Below, piece after piece: positions 25,330 through 33,169 of a stretch of 64,000 nt of DNA. The stretch lies in NCBI GenBank assembly GCA_964344145.1, contig CAYFME010000003.1, forward strand, positions 15,554-79,553, given 5' to 3'. The first letter of the stretch is position 1; every line of letters begins with the position of its first letter. The notes under the pieces are model-generated. The model was not told the DNA's origin. It did no database searches and worked only from the letters and a program-made list of their open reading frames with translations. The stretch is from JABJOE01 sp964344145 (lineage in GTDB: Bacteria > Patescibacteriota > Patescibacteriia > UBA9934). The translations under genes and the position numbers were made by a program.

Positions 25330-26481
25330 TCAGAAGCGCACCAGGACGCCGGCGTTGAGGGTGCTGGCGGCGAAGACGCCGTAGCCCCAGGCGGCCGAGT
25401 CGTAGGTGACGGTCGGCATGACCGAGCCGTAGAACATGACGAGCTCCTCGCCGTCCTCGTCGAAGTCCGCGCGGTAGCTCACCAGGACCGGGAAGCCGCC
25501 ACCGACGGAGCGCAGCGAGTGCGCCGTGCCGTCGAAGGAGCCCAGCTCGGTGTAGCGCACGCCGGCACCGAAGCTCAGGTCCACGGGACGACTCCAGTTG
25601 GTGGTGACCGTCGGTCCCGCGAAGCTGCTGAAGCCGCTGCCGGTGACGCCGTTGACGAAGCCGTACACGCCCAGGGTGGCGCGCCCATCCATGCGGTGGT
25701 TCTGATACCACCAGGAGAGGCCGCCGCCCCAGCTCGCGCTGGGGACGTCGTTGGCGTCGTTGGTGGCGTCGTAGCCCTTGCGGAAGTCGAAGCCGGTGTT
25801 CAGGCCGACCCAGATCTCGTCGCGGGAGTCGTCGACCTGGCCGGAGAGGCTGCGGCGGTAGTAGGTGTTGCCGTCCTCGTCCTCGTCCTCGATGAGGCCG
25901 TCGGTGTAGCCGTCGCCGTCGATGTCCTCGCCGAAGACCTCGGTGAGGTCATCGTCGTGGGCGTCGAGCCGCTCGCCCTGCCGCCGCGTCTCCGCGACCA
26001 GACCGCCGTCGTTCACGCCGTCGCCGTCCCAGTCCTCGTAGAGGGTCTTCTTGTGAAGCTTGACCTCGGTCTCCAGCGCGACCAGCCGGGCGTCGGCCTT
26101 GCGGCGCCAGTCCTCGAGGCTGCCGGCCTTGGGGGCCGTGCTGGTCCCGCCCACGCCGTACAGGTAGACCTGCACGGACTTGAGGCCGGTGTCGAGCTCC
26201 CCGACGGTCACCGCCAGCGCCTCGTGCTCCCTGCGGAGCTTGGCCACCGTGGCGTCGCAGGCGTTGCTGCTGGTCTTGCAGTCCTCGGGAACGCGGGCCT
26301 CCAGCGCGGCGATCTTGGCCTTGTGAGCCTGGACCTCCTTGTCGATGCGCCGCAGGTCCTCGCCGTCGCCGACGAGCACGCTGCTCGCGCCGCCCGCGGT
26401 GGGCTCTGCACGCGCGTCCGAGATTCCGATGATGGCCAGGGTGAGGGGCAGGCCGGCCCCGATGAGCATGGTGCGCGTCAT
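25330..26481 (-). CDS. GC-rich gene: exported coiled-coil plus beta-barrel protein, outer-membrane-like
   Basis: The ATG at 26481 (MTRTMLIGAGLPLTLAIIG) has GGAGG at 6 nt and opens a signal peptide ending near DARAEP. Residues about 35-75 and 125-150 are predicted coiled coil. An Asp-rich segment (DIDGDGYTDG, EDEDEDGN) follows, then alternating beta-strands over the last 150 residues ending in VLVRF. A C-terminal Phe on a beta-strand is the BAM-recognition signature of outer-membrane proteins. Patescibacteria are not known to have an outer membrane, so this suggests a diderm source or an unusual use. The precise family was not recognised. Confidence 0.7.
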   Translation of the reverse strand: MTRTMLIGAGLPLTLAIIGISDARAEPTAGGASSVLVGDGEDLRRIDKEVQAHKAKIAALEARVPEDCKTSSNACDATVAKLRREHEALAVTVGELDTGLKSVQVYLYGVGGTSTAPKAGSLEDWRRKADARLVALETEVKLHKKTLYEDWDGDGVNDGGLVAETRRQGERLDAHDDDLTEVFGEDIDGDGYTDGLIEDEDEDGNTYYRRSLSGQVDDSRDEIWVGLNTGFDFRKGYDATNDANDVPSASWGGGLSWWYQNHRMDGRATLGVYGFVNGVTGSGFSSFAGPTVTTNWSRPVDLSFGAGVRYTELGSFDGTAHSLRSVGGGFPVLVSYRADFDEDGEELVMFYGSVMPTVTYDSAAWGYGVFAASTLNAGVLVRF

Positions 26482-26691
26482 CGCTTCCTCCAAGACGTCT
26501 GGCGCCTTATGTGAGAGAGTTTCAGGGGGGTTTTCGTCGCGGGGTGCAGGCCAGAAGCGGCCTCGAACTGTGTAGGCTCGCTAGATCGCTCTGGCACTCC
26601 GAAGGCCTAACGTACGCAGCAAAGGAGGGGTCGCTGCGACATCAGGCCATCGGAGGGCCAAAAACAATCTAGGCTCATTTCTGAGATTTTA

Positions 26692-26851
26692 GGGATTACT
26701 ACGAAATATCGAGTTTGGTCTACTTCCACACAATGCGGCTACGCCGTTGCGGAAAAGCCTCGCCATAGCTATTGCTATGCCTACGTTTTTTCGCTTAGGC
26801 TCGCTCGCATTGTGAGAAACTATCCTCAACCTGCTATTTCGTAGTAATCCC
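26692..26851. repeat. 160-bp inverted-repeat element in a 5' leader
   Basis: Perfect 17-bp terminal inverted repeats (GGGATTACTACGAAATA) enclose inner helices ACAATGCG/CGCATTGT and CATAGC/GCTATG. No transposase is present. The architecture resembles the element at 35656-35791. It lies inside the long leader of the beta-barrel gene. Confidence 0.8.
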
Positions 26852-26913
26852 TGCTTGTAAAACAACGTTTTGCCCTCCATTCATGGACGTATTCCATGGA
26901 TAGTGAACGTCGA

Positions 26914-26942
26914 AAGGTATCACAAAATTACGAAAATGTCAA
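26914..26942 (-). promoter_or_regulatory. Promoter upstream of the beta-barrel gene
   Basis: TTGACA (26942-26937), 17 bp ending in TGTGA, TACCTT (26919-26914), followed by CGACGTTC as at the promoters near 8818 and 18187. The leader to the ATG at 26481 would be about 430 nt and includes the 160-bp element. Confidence 0.55.
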
Positions 26943-26959
26943 GAACTGCTTCAGATATC

Positions 26960-27063
26960 AAAAAAGCCCACTTTGAGGGCCTAGCGACACCATCGTCACG
27001 AGGAGGAGGCGTGGCGAGGAATCAACTAAGCCCTCAAAACAGGCTTTGTGTTCAATAGAACAC
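26960..27063 (-). terminator. Extended hairpin with T-run; possible small RNA
   Basis: On the minus strand AAGCC...TTTGAGGGC pairs with GCCCTCAAA...GGCTT, followed by six T's (26965-26960), a typical intrinsic terminator. The roughly 50-nt loop contains CCTCCTCCT, which mimics the anti-Shine-Dalgarno of 16S rRNA. A palindrome GTGTTC-AATA-GAACAC (27048-27063) precedes it. It may end readthrough from the 27221 gene or be a short regulatory RNA. Confidence 0.5.
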
Positions 27064-27084
27064 GCTGACCTTAACAAAACGCGG

Positions 27085-27110
27085 AAAAACGTCAAGAAAA
27101 AGACGTTTTT
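27085..27110. terminator. Bidirectional intrinsic terminator
   Basis: AAAAACGTC/GACGTTTTT with an 8-nt loop lies 111 bp after the stop codon of the 27221-28924 gene; five T's on each strand. A GC-rich hairpin (GCAGGAGG/CCTCCTGC, about 27172-27199) lies closer to the gene. Confidence 0.75.
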
Positions 27111-27220
27111 CAACTAATATTAGCTCTTTTCCGTAGCGATGACGTCAAACGCGTCAACATCATGGCACGGCGCAGGAGGATCACGAGGGACCCTCCTGCA
27201 CGGAGGTAGAAAGGACGTGG

Positions 27221-28924
27221 CTAGCGAGCGGACGCGGCGCGCTTCTCGCTCGGAGCTTCGCACAGCGGATCGAGCCGCACTTCGGCGCGCTCCAGGATGG
27301 CCTCGAGCCAGCCCGGCAGACTGACGACCCAGTGCGTGAACGGACGCTTGTTCCAGTAGGTCAGCGACTCGATGACGCACAGGTGACGGCGCAGCGCCGC
27401 AGTGCGAGCGGCCTCGAGCATGTTCAGGATGGTCTGCTCGATGGCCTTCATGTCGCCCGGCTGGTAGCAGGCGTCGATCGCCTTGGTGGCGCGAGCGGCC
27501 TCAGCCTTGCGACGCTCCTTCTCCTCAGCAGAGATCCCCCTGGCGAAGACGTCCTTGAACGCCGCCTTCTTCAGCCGACCGTACTCGGCCTTCTGAGACA
27601 GGTAGTAGCCTACCAGACCTCGAGCCGTCTCCGAAAGCAGGTCTCGGCTCTCCAGCATCGCGATCTGCTTGAGCAGCTTGGCCGAAGGCGCGCTGAGCGC
27701 CTCGACTTCTCGCTGTGCCTCCTCCACGACGCCCCGCCAGCGGTGCGCGAACTCGTGACCGCTGATCGTCTCCTGACCGAAGGCCTCGGCGAGGTACTCG
27801 GGCAGCGTGAAGCGAGCGGTGACGTGCTCCAGCGCGTCGAGCGCATGGAAGTACACACGGTAGATCGGGTGCATCACGACGTCGTGCGGCAGGAGGTGCG
27901 CGACGGCGTCGGAGAACTGAATGGCCTGAGGCGCGTAGACCGACCCGCCGTGAGGCAGGACCATCGGACCACGCGTGCGCAGGTCGCCCAGCAGCGGGAT
28001 CGCCTTGCCCAGGACCGCGAGAACTTCGCCGCCTTGGGACACGCGCGCGAGAACGCGATCGTAGTCGTCGCCCATCTCGTAGGAGAGCTCGCGTCGGACC
28101 ACACGATCGTCGGAGAGTCGAACCACCGCGTAGAACGGCAGCTCGTTGTCCTCCAGCAGGTCCATCTTCTCGCCACCGGTGGCGTGCGCCGCCTCGTTGT
28201 AGAGACGCCGCGCCGTGGGGTAGTCCGTCAGGAAGACGTGCATCATCGGCGTGGGCTTCCCGGGCGCGAAGTCGTCCACCGACGTGGAGAGCTCGATGTC
28301 CTCGACGCCGTGAGCCTCCAGGAAAACCCCGAGCTTCTCGATGACCGCTTCGGGCAGCGTGACCGTCCGGCCCGCACTGCTCGTGACGAAGACGTTGAAG
28401 TCCATCTGACGGTTGAGCTTCGCGCGAGCCCCCTCGACGACCGATTCCCCATCCAGCCAGGTAGCCAGGTTGTGGAACAGCGGTCGGCGAAGTGCGCCCA
28501 GGTGCTCGGACAGGTCATCAATGGTCACACCGTGACCGACGATCGTCGGATCCTTGCACGACAGCCCCACCCAGTCACCCTCGGTGAGGTCGGCGACAGC
28601 CTGCTTGAGCGTCACACCGCGGTACGCGGCCAGCCGCGCCAGATCCACACCGGCGTCCTGGAAGTCCTTGGGCGCGACGTGCATCGCGCCGAGGAACGGC
28701 ACGACCTCGAGGGTCGCGGTCCAGCGGTTCGTCGTGCCAGCGGGTCGGTGGTGTTCGTTGCTGACGATCCAGTCGCCCTCGTTCTCGAGCTCCGCATCGG
28801 GGCGCGAGAAGAGGTCGGCGGAGTGGATCAGGTGGCGAACGGTGTATCCGGCCTGCGCGAGCACAAGCAGCTTGAGCGGTCCGTCCCAGAAGGGATTCTG
28901 ATCTCCACTGATCAAGGTGTTCAC
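27221..28924 (-). CDS. GC-rich gene: 567-residue protein of unknown function coupled to a DapF-like gene
   Basis: This protein was not recognised. The start is GTG at 28924, overlapping the stop of the DapF-like gene as TAGTG, with GGGAGGAG upstream, so the two are translationally coupled. No signal peptide or membrane segment is visible; it is probably cytoplasmic. The first two-thirds is mixed alpha/beta. The last 150 residues are strongly helical and charged (around EEKERRKAEAARATKAIDACYQ, in part), suggesting a coiled coil. Coupling to an epimerase implies a shared pathway, but no catalytic motif can be named. Confidence 0.75.
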   Translation of the reverse strand: MNTLISGDQNPFWDGPLKLLVLAQAGYTVRHLIHSADLFSRPDAELENEGDWIVSNEHHRPAGTTNRWTATLEVVPFLGAMHVAPKDFQDAGVDLARLAAYRGVTLKQAVADLTEGDWVGLSCKDPTIVGHGVTIDDLSEHLGALRRPLFHNLATWLDGESVVEGARAKLNRQMDFNVFVTSSAGRTVTLPEAVIEKLGVFLEAHGVEDIELSTSVDDFAPGKPTPMMHVFLTDYPTARRLYNEAAHATGGEKMDLLEDNELPFYAVVRLSDDRVVRRELSYEMGDDYDRVLARVSQGGEVLAVLGKAIPLLGDLRTRGPMVLPHGGSVYAPQAIQFSDAVAHLLPHDVVMHPIYRVYFHALDALEHVTARFTLPEYLAEAFGQETISGHEFAHRWRGVVEEAQREVEALSAPSAKLLKQIAMLESRDLLSETARGLVGYYLSQKAEYGRLKKAAFKDVFARGISAEEKERRKAEAARATKAIDACYQPGDMKAIEQTILNMLEAARTAALRRHLCVIESLTYWNKRPFTHWVVSLPGWLEAILERAEVRLDPLCEAPSEKRAASAR

Positions 28925-29667
28925 TACGACTTCTCCTCCCGGCTGTTGAAGGTCGCCGGCCCCTGAAGGAAGGTGAGATCTCCGTCCATGGCGACGACCA
29001 GTTCGTGGTCGTGCATCTGGACAGTGAAGGTGGCTTGTGAAAGGTCTTGCGCTCGACGAACAGCCTGGGCCGCCGAACAGGCACCTGTCCCGCAGGACTG
29101 CGTGACGTCGTTGACGCCGCGCTCGTAGGTCAGCGCCCGCAGTGTGCCAGGCGCGACGACCGAGACAACGGTGCAGTTTGCCTCGGGAGTGGTCAGGGAG
29201 CCCCAGTCTTCCACCGGAGCCGTTGTTGCATCATCGACGATGACGACGTGGTGCGGCTCACCCGCTGCGCTGAAGGCGAGGAACGTCTGGGCCAAGCTGC
29301 CAGACTCCAGAGCGACTTCGCCCAAGAAGGTCACGTCACCCATGCGGACTCGGTACACACCGTCATCGATGCGGTCGACACGGAGGATCTGATCCCCAGC
29401 GCGGATCGTTCGTGGCAGGCCCAGTTCATCCAGAATGGCGGCGACGGCTCGAGATCCGTTCCCGCACATGGCGGACTCAGATCCATCACCCTCCAGCACC
29501 CTCATCTCAACCGACGCGTCCTGCGCGGGTGTAAGCAGCAACATCGAGTCGAAGCCCCACGCGCCGCGCTCACGCAGCTGCGCCGCGTACGCGCGTCCGT
29601 GGCTCACGTCATCGACGAGCACCACACGGAAGGTATTGCCACAGCCTTCAGCATCCCAGATGTTCAT
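28924..29667 (-). CDS. GC-rich gene: DapF-like amino-acid epimerase
   Basis: This 247-residue protein keeps the two active-site loops of diaminopimelate epimerase. MCGNGSRAVA carries the first catalytic Cys, and ERGVNDVTQSCGTGACSAA carries the second. The N-terminal GCGNTF corresponds to the GLGNDF substrate loop, with Asn-Thr in place of Asn-Asp. DapF converts LL- to meso-diaminopimelate for peptidoglycan and lysine synthesis without cofactor. Divergence from the usual substrate loop leaves open another substrate. The ATG at 29667 has GAGGGGAG upstream. It lies 73 bp after the VanX-type gene on the same strand and is coupled to the 567-residue gene. Confidence 0.8.
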   Translation of the reverse strand: MNIWDAEGCGNTFRVVLVDDVSHGRAYAAQLRERGAWGFDSMLLLTPAQDASVEMRVLEGDGSESAMCGNGSRAVAAILDELGLPRTIRAGDQILRVDRIDDGVYRVRMGDVTFLGEVALESGSLAQTFLAFSAAGEPHHVVIVDDATTAPVEDWGSLTTPEANCTVVSVVAPGTLRALTYERGVNDVTQSCGTGACSAAQAVRRAQDLSQATFTVQMHDHELVVAMDGDLTFLQGPATFNSREEKS

Positions 29668-29740
29668 CGCGCTCCCCTCACGATTGGAAGGATCATCCTC
29701 CCGCCCCAAAACGCTCACTCCGTTCTGAGACGGCGGACGA

Positions 29741-30451
29741 TCAGACGGATTCACGACTTCCATAGATCGCTGCTGATTGACTTGTAAAGATCGCCCAATA
29801 CTGATCACCAAACGAGTAATGCCACCACTCCGAGGTAAGATTGACAAAGCCCTGGCCCGTCATCACCTCCCAAAGCAATTGACGATTTGCCTTTGCCTCC
29901 ATCGAGACATCGTCCGTCCAGGTGTTCGATCGATCGTCAACGCAATCAAGTCCTGTGCCCATATCAATCTCTTCACCACTTGCAGCATCCACGATCGTGA
30001 GATCGACAGCGCCACCCGTGGAATGCGGTGGACACAAGTCCGGATCAGCAATGAACTGCGTCACACGCTCCCAGAGCGCTTTCCCCTCCAAACCTTCTTT
30101 CTCGCGCATCTCTTCCGTAATCTCATCAAAGTACTTACGCTGCAGAGCAAGCGGACGAAAGGCGTCGGAAATCTTCAGACGATAGTTCACCTGACGCTGC
30201 TCGAGCTCTTGTGCCGCTTTCATCAGTCGATCGGCCGCTCCTGCACGCATGTGAAGCTCGGGATTATCAGGATTGACCGCGGCAAAGACCATCTCAACCC
30301 CACACTTTGCCGCAACATCTTGAAGGGAAACGATCGGTTCACCGTTGTCGTCAATAGCAAAAGCCGTCGTCATCGACTCGGGCAAATACCACTGACGCCG
30401 ATCAGATTCAGGAAGCTGTTGAAAGATTGATATGTCTGTAACTGTTTTCAT
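29741..30451 (-). CDS. vanX: D-alanyl-D-alanine dipeptidase, VanX/DdpX type (peptidase M15D)
   Basis: This zinc enzyme hydrolyses D-Ala-D-Ala, either for glycopeptide resistance or to recycle wall fragments. The 236 residues include SDAFRPLALQ (catalytic Arg), HSTGGAVDLTI (the S-x-H-x-x-G-x-A-x-D zinc site) and SEWWHYSFGDQ (catalytic Glu and third zinc ligand His). There is no signal peptide, so it is cytoplasmic as in VanX. The ordinary base composition matches the core genes, unlike the DapF-like gene that follows. Expression is probably controlled by the leader peptide and attenuator at 30467-30619. The ATG has no clear Shine-Dalgarno. Confidence 0.93.
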   Translation of the reverse strand: MKTVTDISIFQQLPESDRRQWYLPESMTTAFAIDDNGEPIVSLQDVAAKCGVEMVFAAVNPDNPELHMRAGAADRLMKAAQELEQRQVNYRLKISDAFRPLALQRKYFDEITEEMREKEGLEGKALWERVTQFIADPDLCPPHSTGGAVDLTIVDAASGEEIDMGTGLDCVDDRSNTWTDDVSMEAKANRQLLWEVMTGQGFVNLTSEWWHYSFGDQYWAIFTSQSAAIYGSRESV

Positions 30452-30466
30452 AGTGTTAACAAAATT

Positions 30467-30524
30467 CCCGCCTATGGGCGGGTTTCTACTTGCCTACATT
30501 GTGTATGCAATATATTAAACCCGC
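30467..30524 (-). promoter_or_regulatory. Predicted transcription attenuator before vanX
   Basis: On the minus strand GCGGGTTT (30524-30517), at the end of the leader ORF, is complementary to AAACCCGC (30485-30478). The second segment can instead form CCCGCC/GGCGGG (30482-30467), a hairpin followed by AATTTT. These pairings are mutually exclusive, as in ribosome-mediated attenuation. A ribosome reaching the leader stop would cover the first strand and let the terminator form; a stalled one would favour readthrough into vanX. Confidence 0.6.
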
Positions 30525-30619
30525 ATGGATGAGAGAAGAAGAATAAAGAAGACTACGGAGACGAGGCTTCGCTTCGTAATCATGCAGGTATACCAGTTGT
30601 TGGTCAGCAATGAATGCAT
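30515..30619 (-). CDS. 34-codon leader peptide of the vanX operon
   Basis: The small reading frame starts with an ATG about 10 nt after a strong -10 and encodes 34 residues: a polar N-terminus (NNWYTCMITKR) and a hydrophobic end (VVFFILLLSS) closing with Met-Arg-Val. Its last codons and stop are part of the predicted antiterminator. A run of hydrophobic residues near the C-terminus is a feature of some ribosome-arrest peptides; there is no run of one amino acid that would point to a charged-tRNA sensor. It could instead be a small membrane peptide. Existence as a translated peptide is inferred. Confidence 0.5.
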   Translation of the reverse strand: MHSLLTNNWYTCMITKRSLVSVVFFILLLSSMRV

Positions 30620-30629
30620 AACAGTCTGG

Positions 30630-30658
30630 ATAATAAAGAGGGGTCTTTTTTCTGTCAA
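30630..30658 (-). promoter_or_regulatory. Promoter of the leader peptide-vanX operon
   Basis: TTGACA (30658-30653), 17-bp spacer, TATTAT (30635-30630). Predicted start near 30622, a few bases before the leader peptide ATG. Confidence 0.8.
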
Positions 30659-30686
30659 GCTTTTGTGAACAATTCCGCGAACGTTC

Positions 30687-31322
30687 CTAGTCTTCCCCGT
30701 GGATAAGTTGATGTCGTCGACGAACGCGCTCGACTTGAATGAGGATGTAGGCCACGCCAACGATCAGGCCGAGGACAAATCCGGAAAAGGCATTCACGAG
30801 AATGTTCGGACGCACCGGCCAGCGGGAATTCAACGCTTCATCAACAAGCTGAACTGTGATGTTTGAGCCAGATGTGTACGTCCATCCTTCGTTGATCAGT
30901 ACCGATGCCACGGCGGAGGCAATTGCCTCAGCTTCCAGAGGGTCTGTGTGATACGCCTTAATGGTCATCAGCCCAGAACCACGCGATACCGATGCCACAA
31001 CCGCACGCTCCCAGTCTTTGCGCTTCTTTGTTTCATCTTCGTCAAAGTAGTCTTCGTCGATACTATAGCTATCCGTGACCTTTTCAAAGAAGCTGCTCGT
31101 GTGAATGACGTCCACAAGATCTTCAGCAATACGCTCCACAGACAAACTCGCCGTGTAGGCATCAACGGTGCCGAGCTCTTGCGTGATCAAGATACGCACC
31201 GTGGAACTGTATTCAAGCGGCCGTACGAATGACAAAACCACACCCAAAAGCAGACCGATCGCGGAAAGCAAAAAGATCATCGGCCATCCTGACAAAATAG
31301 GTGTGAAGCGATTGTATTGCAT
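30687..31322 (-). CDS. Wzz-type polysaccharide chain-length determinant
   Basis: This 211-residue membrane protein has helices at about 12-32 and 172-195 flanking an extracytoplasmic domain with predicted coiled-coil content. The N-terminal SFVRPLEYSSTVRILI segment and the two-helix layout match the Wzz/YveK family, which sets polymer length or activates a tyrosine kinase in polysaccharide export. No kinase domain is attached. It is the last gene of the five-gene operon 34544-30687, separated from the PDZ gene by 16 bp. Confidence 0.85.
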   Translation of the reverse strand: MQYNRFTPILSGWPMIFLLSAIGLLLGVVLSFVRPLEYSSTVRILITQELGTVDAYTASLSVERIAEDLVDVIHTSSFFEKVTDSYSIDEDYFDEDETKKRKDWERAVVASVSRGSGLMTIKAYHTDPLEAEAIASAVASVLINEGWTYTSGSNITVQLVDEALNSRWPVRPNILVNAFSGFVLGLIVGVAYILIQVERVRRRHQLIHGED

Positions 31323-31338
31323 ACCTCCAAGGTTAAAC

Positions 31339-32400
31339 TCAGTATACCAAATCTTCTCCCAACAGCTCTACGTCCGATTCCTGCGACTCACCATCACGAA
31401 CAAACATCACCGTTACCGTATCGCCGGCCTCGTAGTTAAGCAGAATCTCTGCAAGCGGCGTCTTGGCGTCAATAACCTCGCCGCCAACCCGAACAATGAT
31501 GTCATCAATGGCGAAGATACTGTCACGGTCATGCACCTGCTGAACGAGCGCACCGCTTGTACGATCAGATGTATTCACAAACAATGCGTCCAACCACATA
31601 ACGCTCACGCCCAAACGTGGTGCGACATAGTCTTCACCACGAATCGAGGCCTGAATCCAAGGCAGTGCGTAATGCATCGGTGACACAATCTCGCTGCCAA
31701 GAGAATCACTCAACGCAACCAACTCGCCCGCCGCATTCACAATCAACACATGTGGCCAACTCTGCTGCAGCTCCCAAAATGCCACTTGTTCATAGTCTGG
31801 CGCCCAAAGGGAATCGGGCGGCGTTGTATCAGACGTTGGCACTTGATGACCGTTTACAAGCGTCGTTACGTAAAAATCATCAACAGCACCGAAGGCAAAC
31901 ACGCGCTCTCCCGTCTCAAGGCTATCGGATGACCCAAAAGCAAACGGGGACAAATCAGGCGCATCTACAATATGCACAAGTTGCATACCGTCGCCATCAA
32001 CCACGTCGTCGATTTGATAATCGACACCATCAATCCAGGCAACATGCTGACCAGCGATAACACCACTACTTTGCGCAGCCAACATCCAACCGTCGGATGT
32101 GATCACCGCACCAAGGGTGTTTACATAATCTTCCCACGTATCACTTGCAACGTTATCGAATGTGATAAACGCAATATCCCCCGCCTGCTCTTTCACATAA
32201 CTCAGCGCCTCCTCATACGTCCCTGGAACGGGATCCGGACGTTCTTGCGAGATACGAATCAGCTCATCGGTCTCTTGCAGCTGCTGTGCGTAACGCTCAA
32301 GCGAATCGTTTACCATCACCGTTGTGACAACCGCAACACAAGCACTGACGATAATCATCAGTATGATCCAGGGTAGAATCGTTTTCAGCTCTTGCTTCAT
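31339..32400 (-). CDS. Membrane-anchored trypsin-like/PDZ protein, probably inactive as protease
   Basis: This roughly 353-residue protein has a membrane segment (about 10-32), a region with weak resemblance to the trypsin-like fold of DegP/HtrA (about 75-250) and a C-terminal PDZ domain (GVSVMWLDALFV to the end, with ALVQQVHDRDSIFAIDDIIVRVGG in part). The GNSGGP active-site motif of HtrA is absent, so it is likely a binding or regulatory protein. The ATG at 32400 follows the stop of the preceding gene by 1 bp; an ATG 24 bp upstream would lie within that gene. Confidence 0.72.
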   Translation of the reverse strand: MKQELKTILPWIILMIIVSACVAVVTTVMVNDSLERYAQQLQETDELIRISQERPDPVPGTYEEALSYVKEQAGDIAFITFDNVASDTWEDYVNTLGAVITSDGWMLAAQSSGVIAGQHVAWIDGVDYQIDDVVDGDGMQLVHIVDAPDLSPFAFGSSDSLETGERVFAFGAVDDFYVTTLVNGHQVPTSDTTPPDSLWAPDYEQVAFWELQQSWPHVLIVNAAGELVALSDSLGSEIVSPMHYALPWIQASIRGEDYVAPRLGVSVMWLDALFVNTSDRTSGALVQQVHDRDSIFAIDDIIVRVGGEVIDAKTPLAEILLNYEAGDTVTVMFVRDGESQESDVELLGEDLVY

Positions 32401-32401
32401 A

Positions 32402-33163
32402 CTAAATCCATTTTGCTGTCCCAAAGACTAAAAGAAAGAGGACGCACCCAATCACAACATACCGCTGCAGCACGGTCTTTGACAACCGCTCAAGCGCATG
32501 CGCGCGCGAGAGGCCGATAAACAAGTAGAGCGCTACAGCGAGGCCAGCGGCGTTGGCAAGAAAACTCGTTGGCAGCATGCCAAGGGCCAGGAACAACTCC
32601 GTCACCACAATCGCACCAACCACCGACAACCGCGTACTCATTCCCTGTTCAATCTTGCTGGCCCAAAACACACACAGCAGTAAGAACAACGTCAGCCAAA
32701 AGACACCGAGTGCCAATACCCATCCGGGAAGTTGCAAAAAGAGTTGCATGCCATACGTGCCACTGTAAAAGAAGAAACCCGTTGCGATCGCCAGCACAAA
32801 TGACAGATACTCAAGTGAGTACGCCTGATACGTACTCGGCAGATGGTAAAACGAAAACAGATTCTCCGCATAGAGCCAAATGCCCACGAGTACCAAGAGC
32901 CCTAACATCCATTTCACCAAATCGCCTTCCAAAAACAGAAAAAGAAAAACCGCTGCAGCCACGAAGGCACTCGGCAGTCCCAAGAACATCCAAAACGCAC
33001 CACGCTTAACATCCCACTTCAACAGTCGCGCAAACAAAATGGGAATCAACAATAGCAATACAATGCCCAACGCGGCATGTTCCTGCGCATAGATCAAAAC
33101 CCCAAACCCACCGACAACAAGGCCGGCTAACAAGAAGGATGTAATGCGCTGAAGTAAAATCAT
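32402..33163 (-). CDS. Multi-pass membrane protein of unknown function
   Basis: This 253-residue protein is almost entirely hydrophobic with about eight predicted membrane helices and short loops. No family or catalytic motif is recognised. It is in the middle of an operon with an AI-2E-family transporter, a small anchored protein, a PDZ protein and a Wzz-type protein, which suggests an envelope function. Confidence 0.75.
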   Translation of the reverse strand: MILLQRITSFLLAGLVVGGFGVLIYAQEHAALGIVLLLLIPILFARLLKWDVKRGAFWMFLGLPSAFVAAAVFLFLFLEGDLVKWMLGLLVLVGIWLYAENLFSFYHLPSTYQAYSLEYLSFVLAIATGFFFYSGTYGMQLFLQLPGWVLALGVFWLTLFLLLCVFWASKIEQGMSTRLSVVGAIVVTELFLALGMLPTSFLANAAGLAVALYLFIGLSRAHALERLSKTVLQRYVVIGCVLFLLVFGTAKWI

Positions 33164-33169
33164 GCTCGA

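Noticed and set aside
25309..26514. 401-codon plus-strand open frame
   Set aside because: Antisense shadow of the beta-barrel gene; no signal peptide, no ribosome site, Val/Ala/Gly-rich composition.
26689..26880. 63-codon minus-strand open frame
   Set aside because: It is simply the translation of the 160-bp palindromic element and flanks.
27048..27063. LexA/SOS box
   Set aside because: The palindrome is GTTC-N4-GAAC, the reverse polarity of the Gram-positive SOS box, and no SOS gene follows.
27332..28966. 544-codon plus-strand open frame
   Set aside because: Antisense shadow of the GC-rich 567-residue gene. The minus-strand frame has a Shine-Dalgarno and is coupled to the epimerase.
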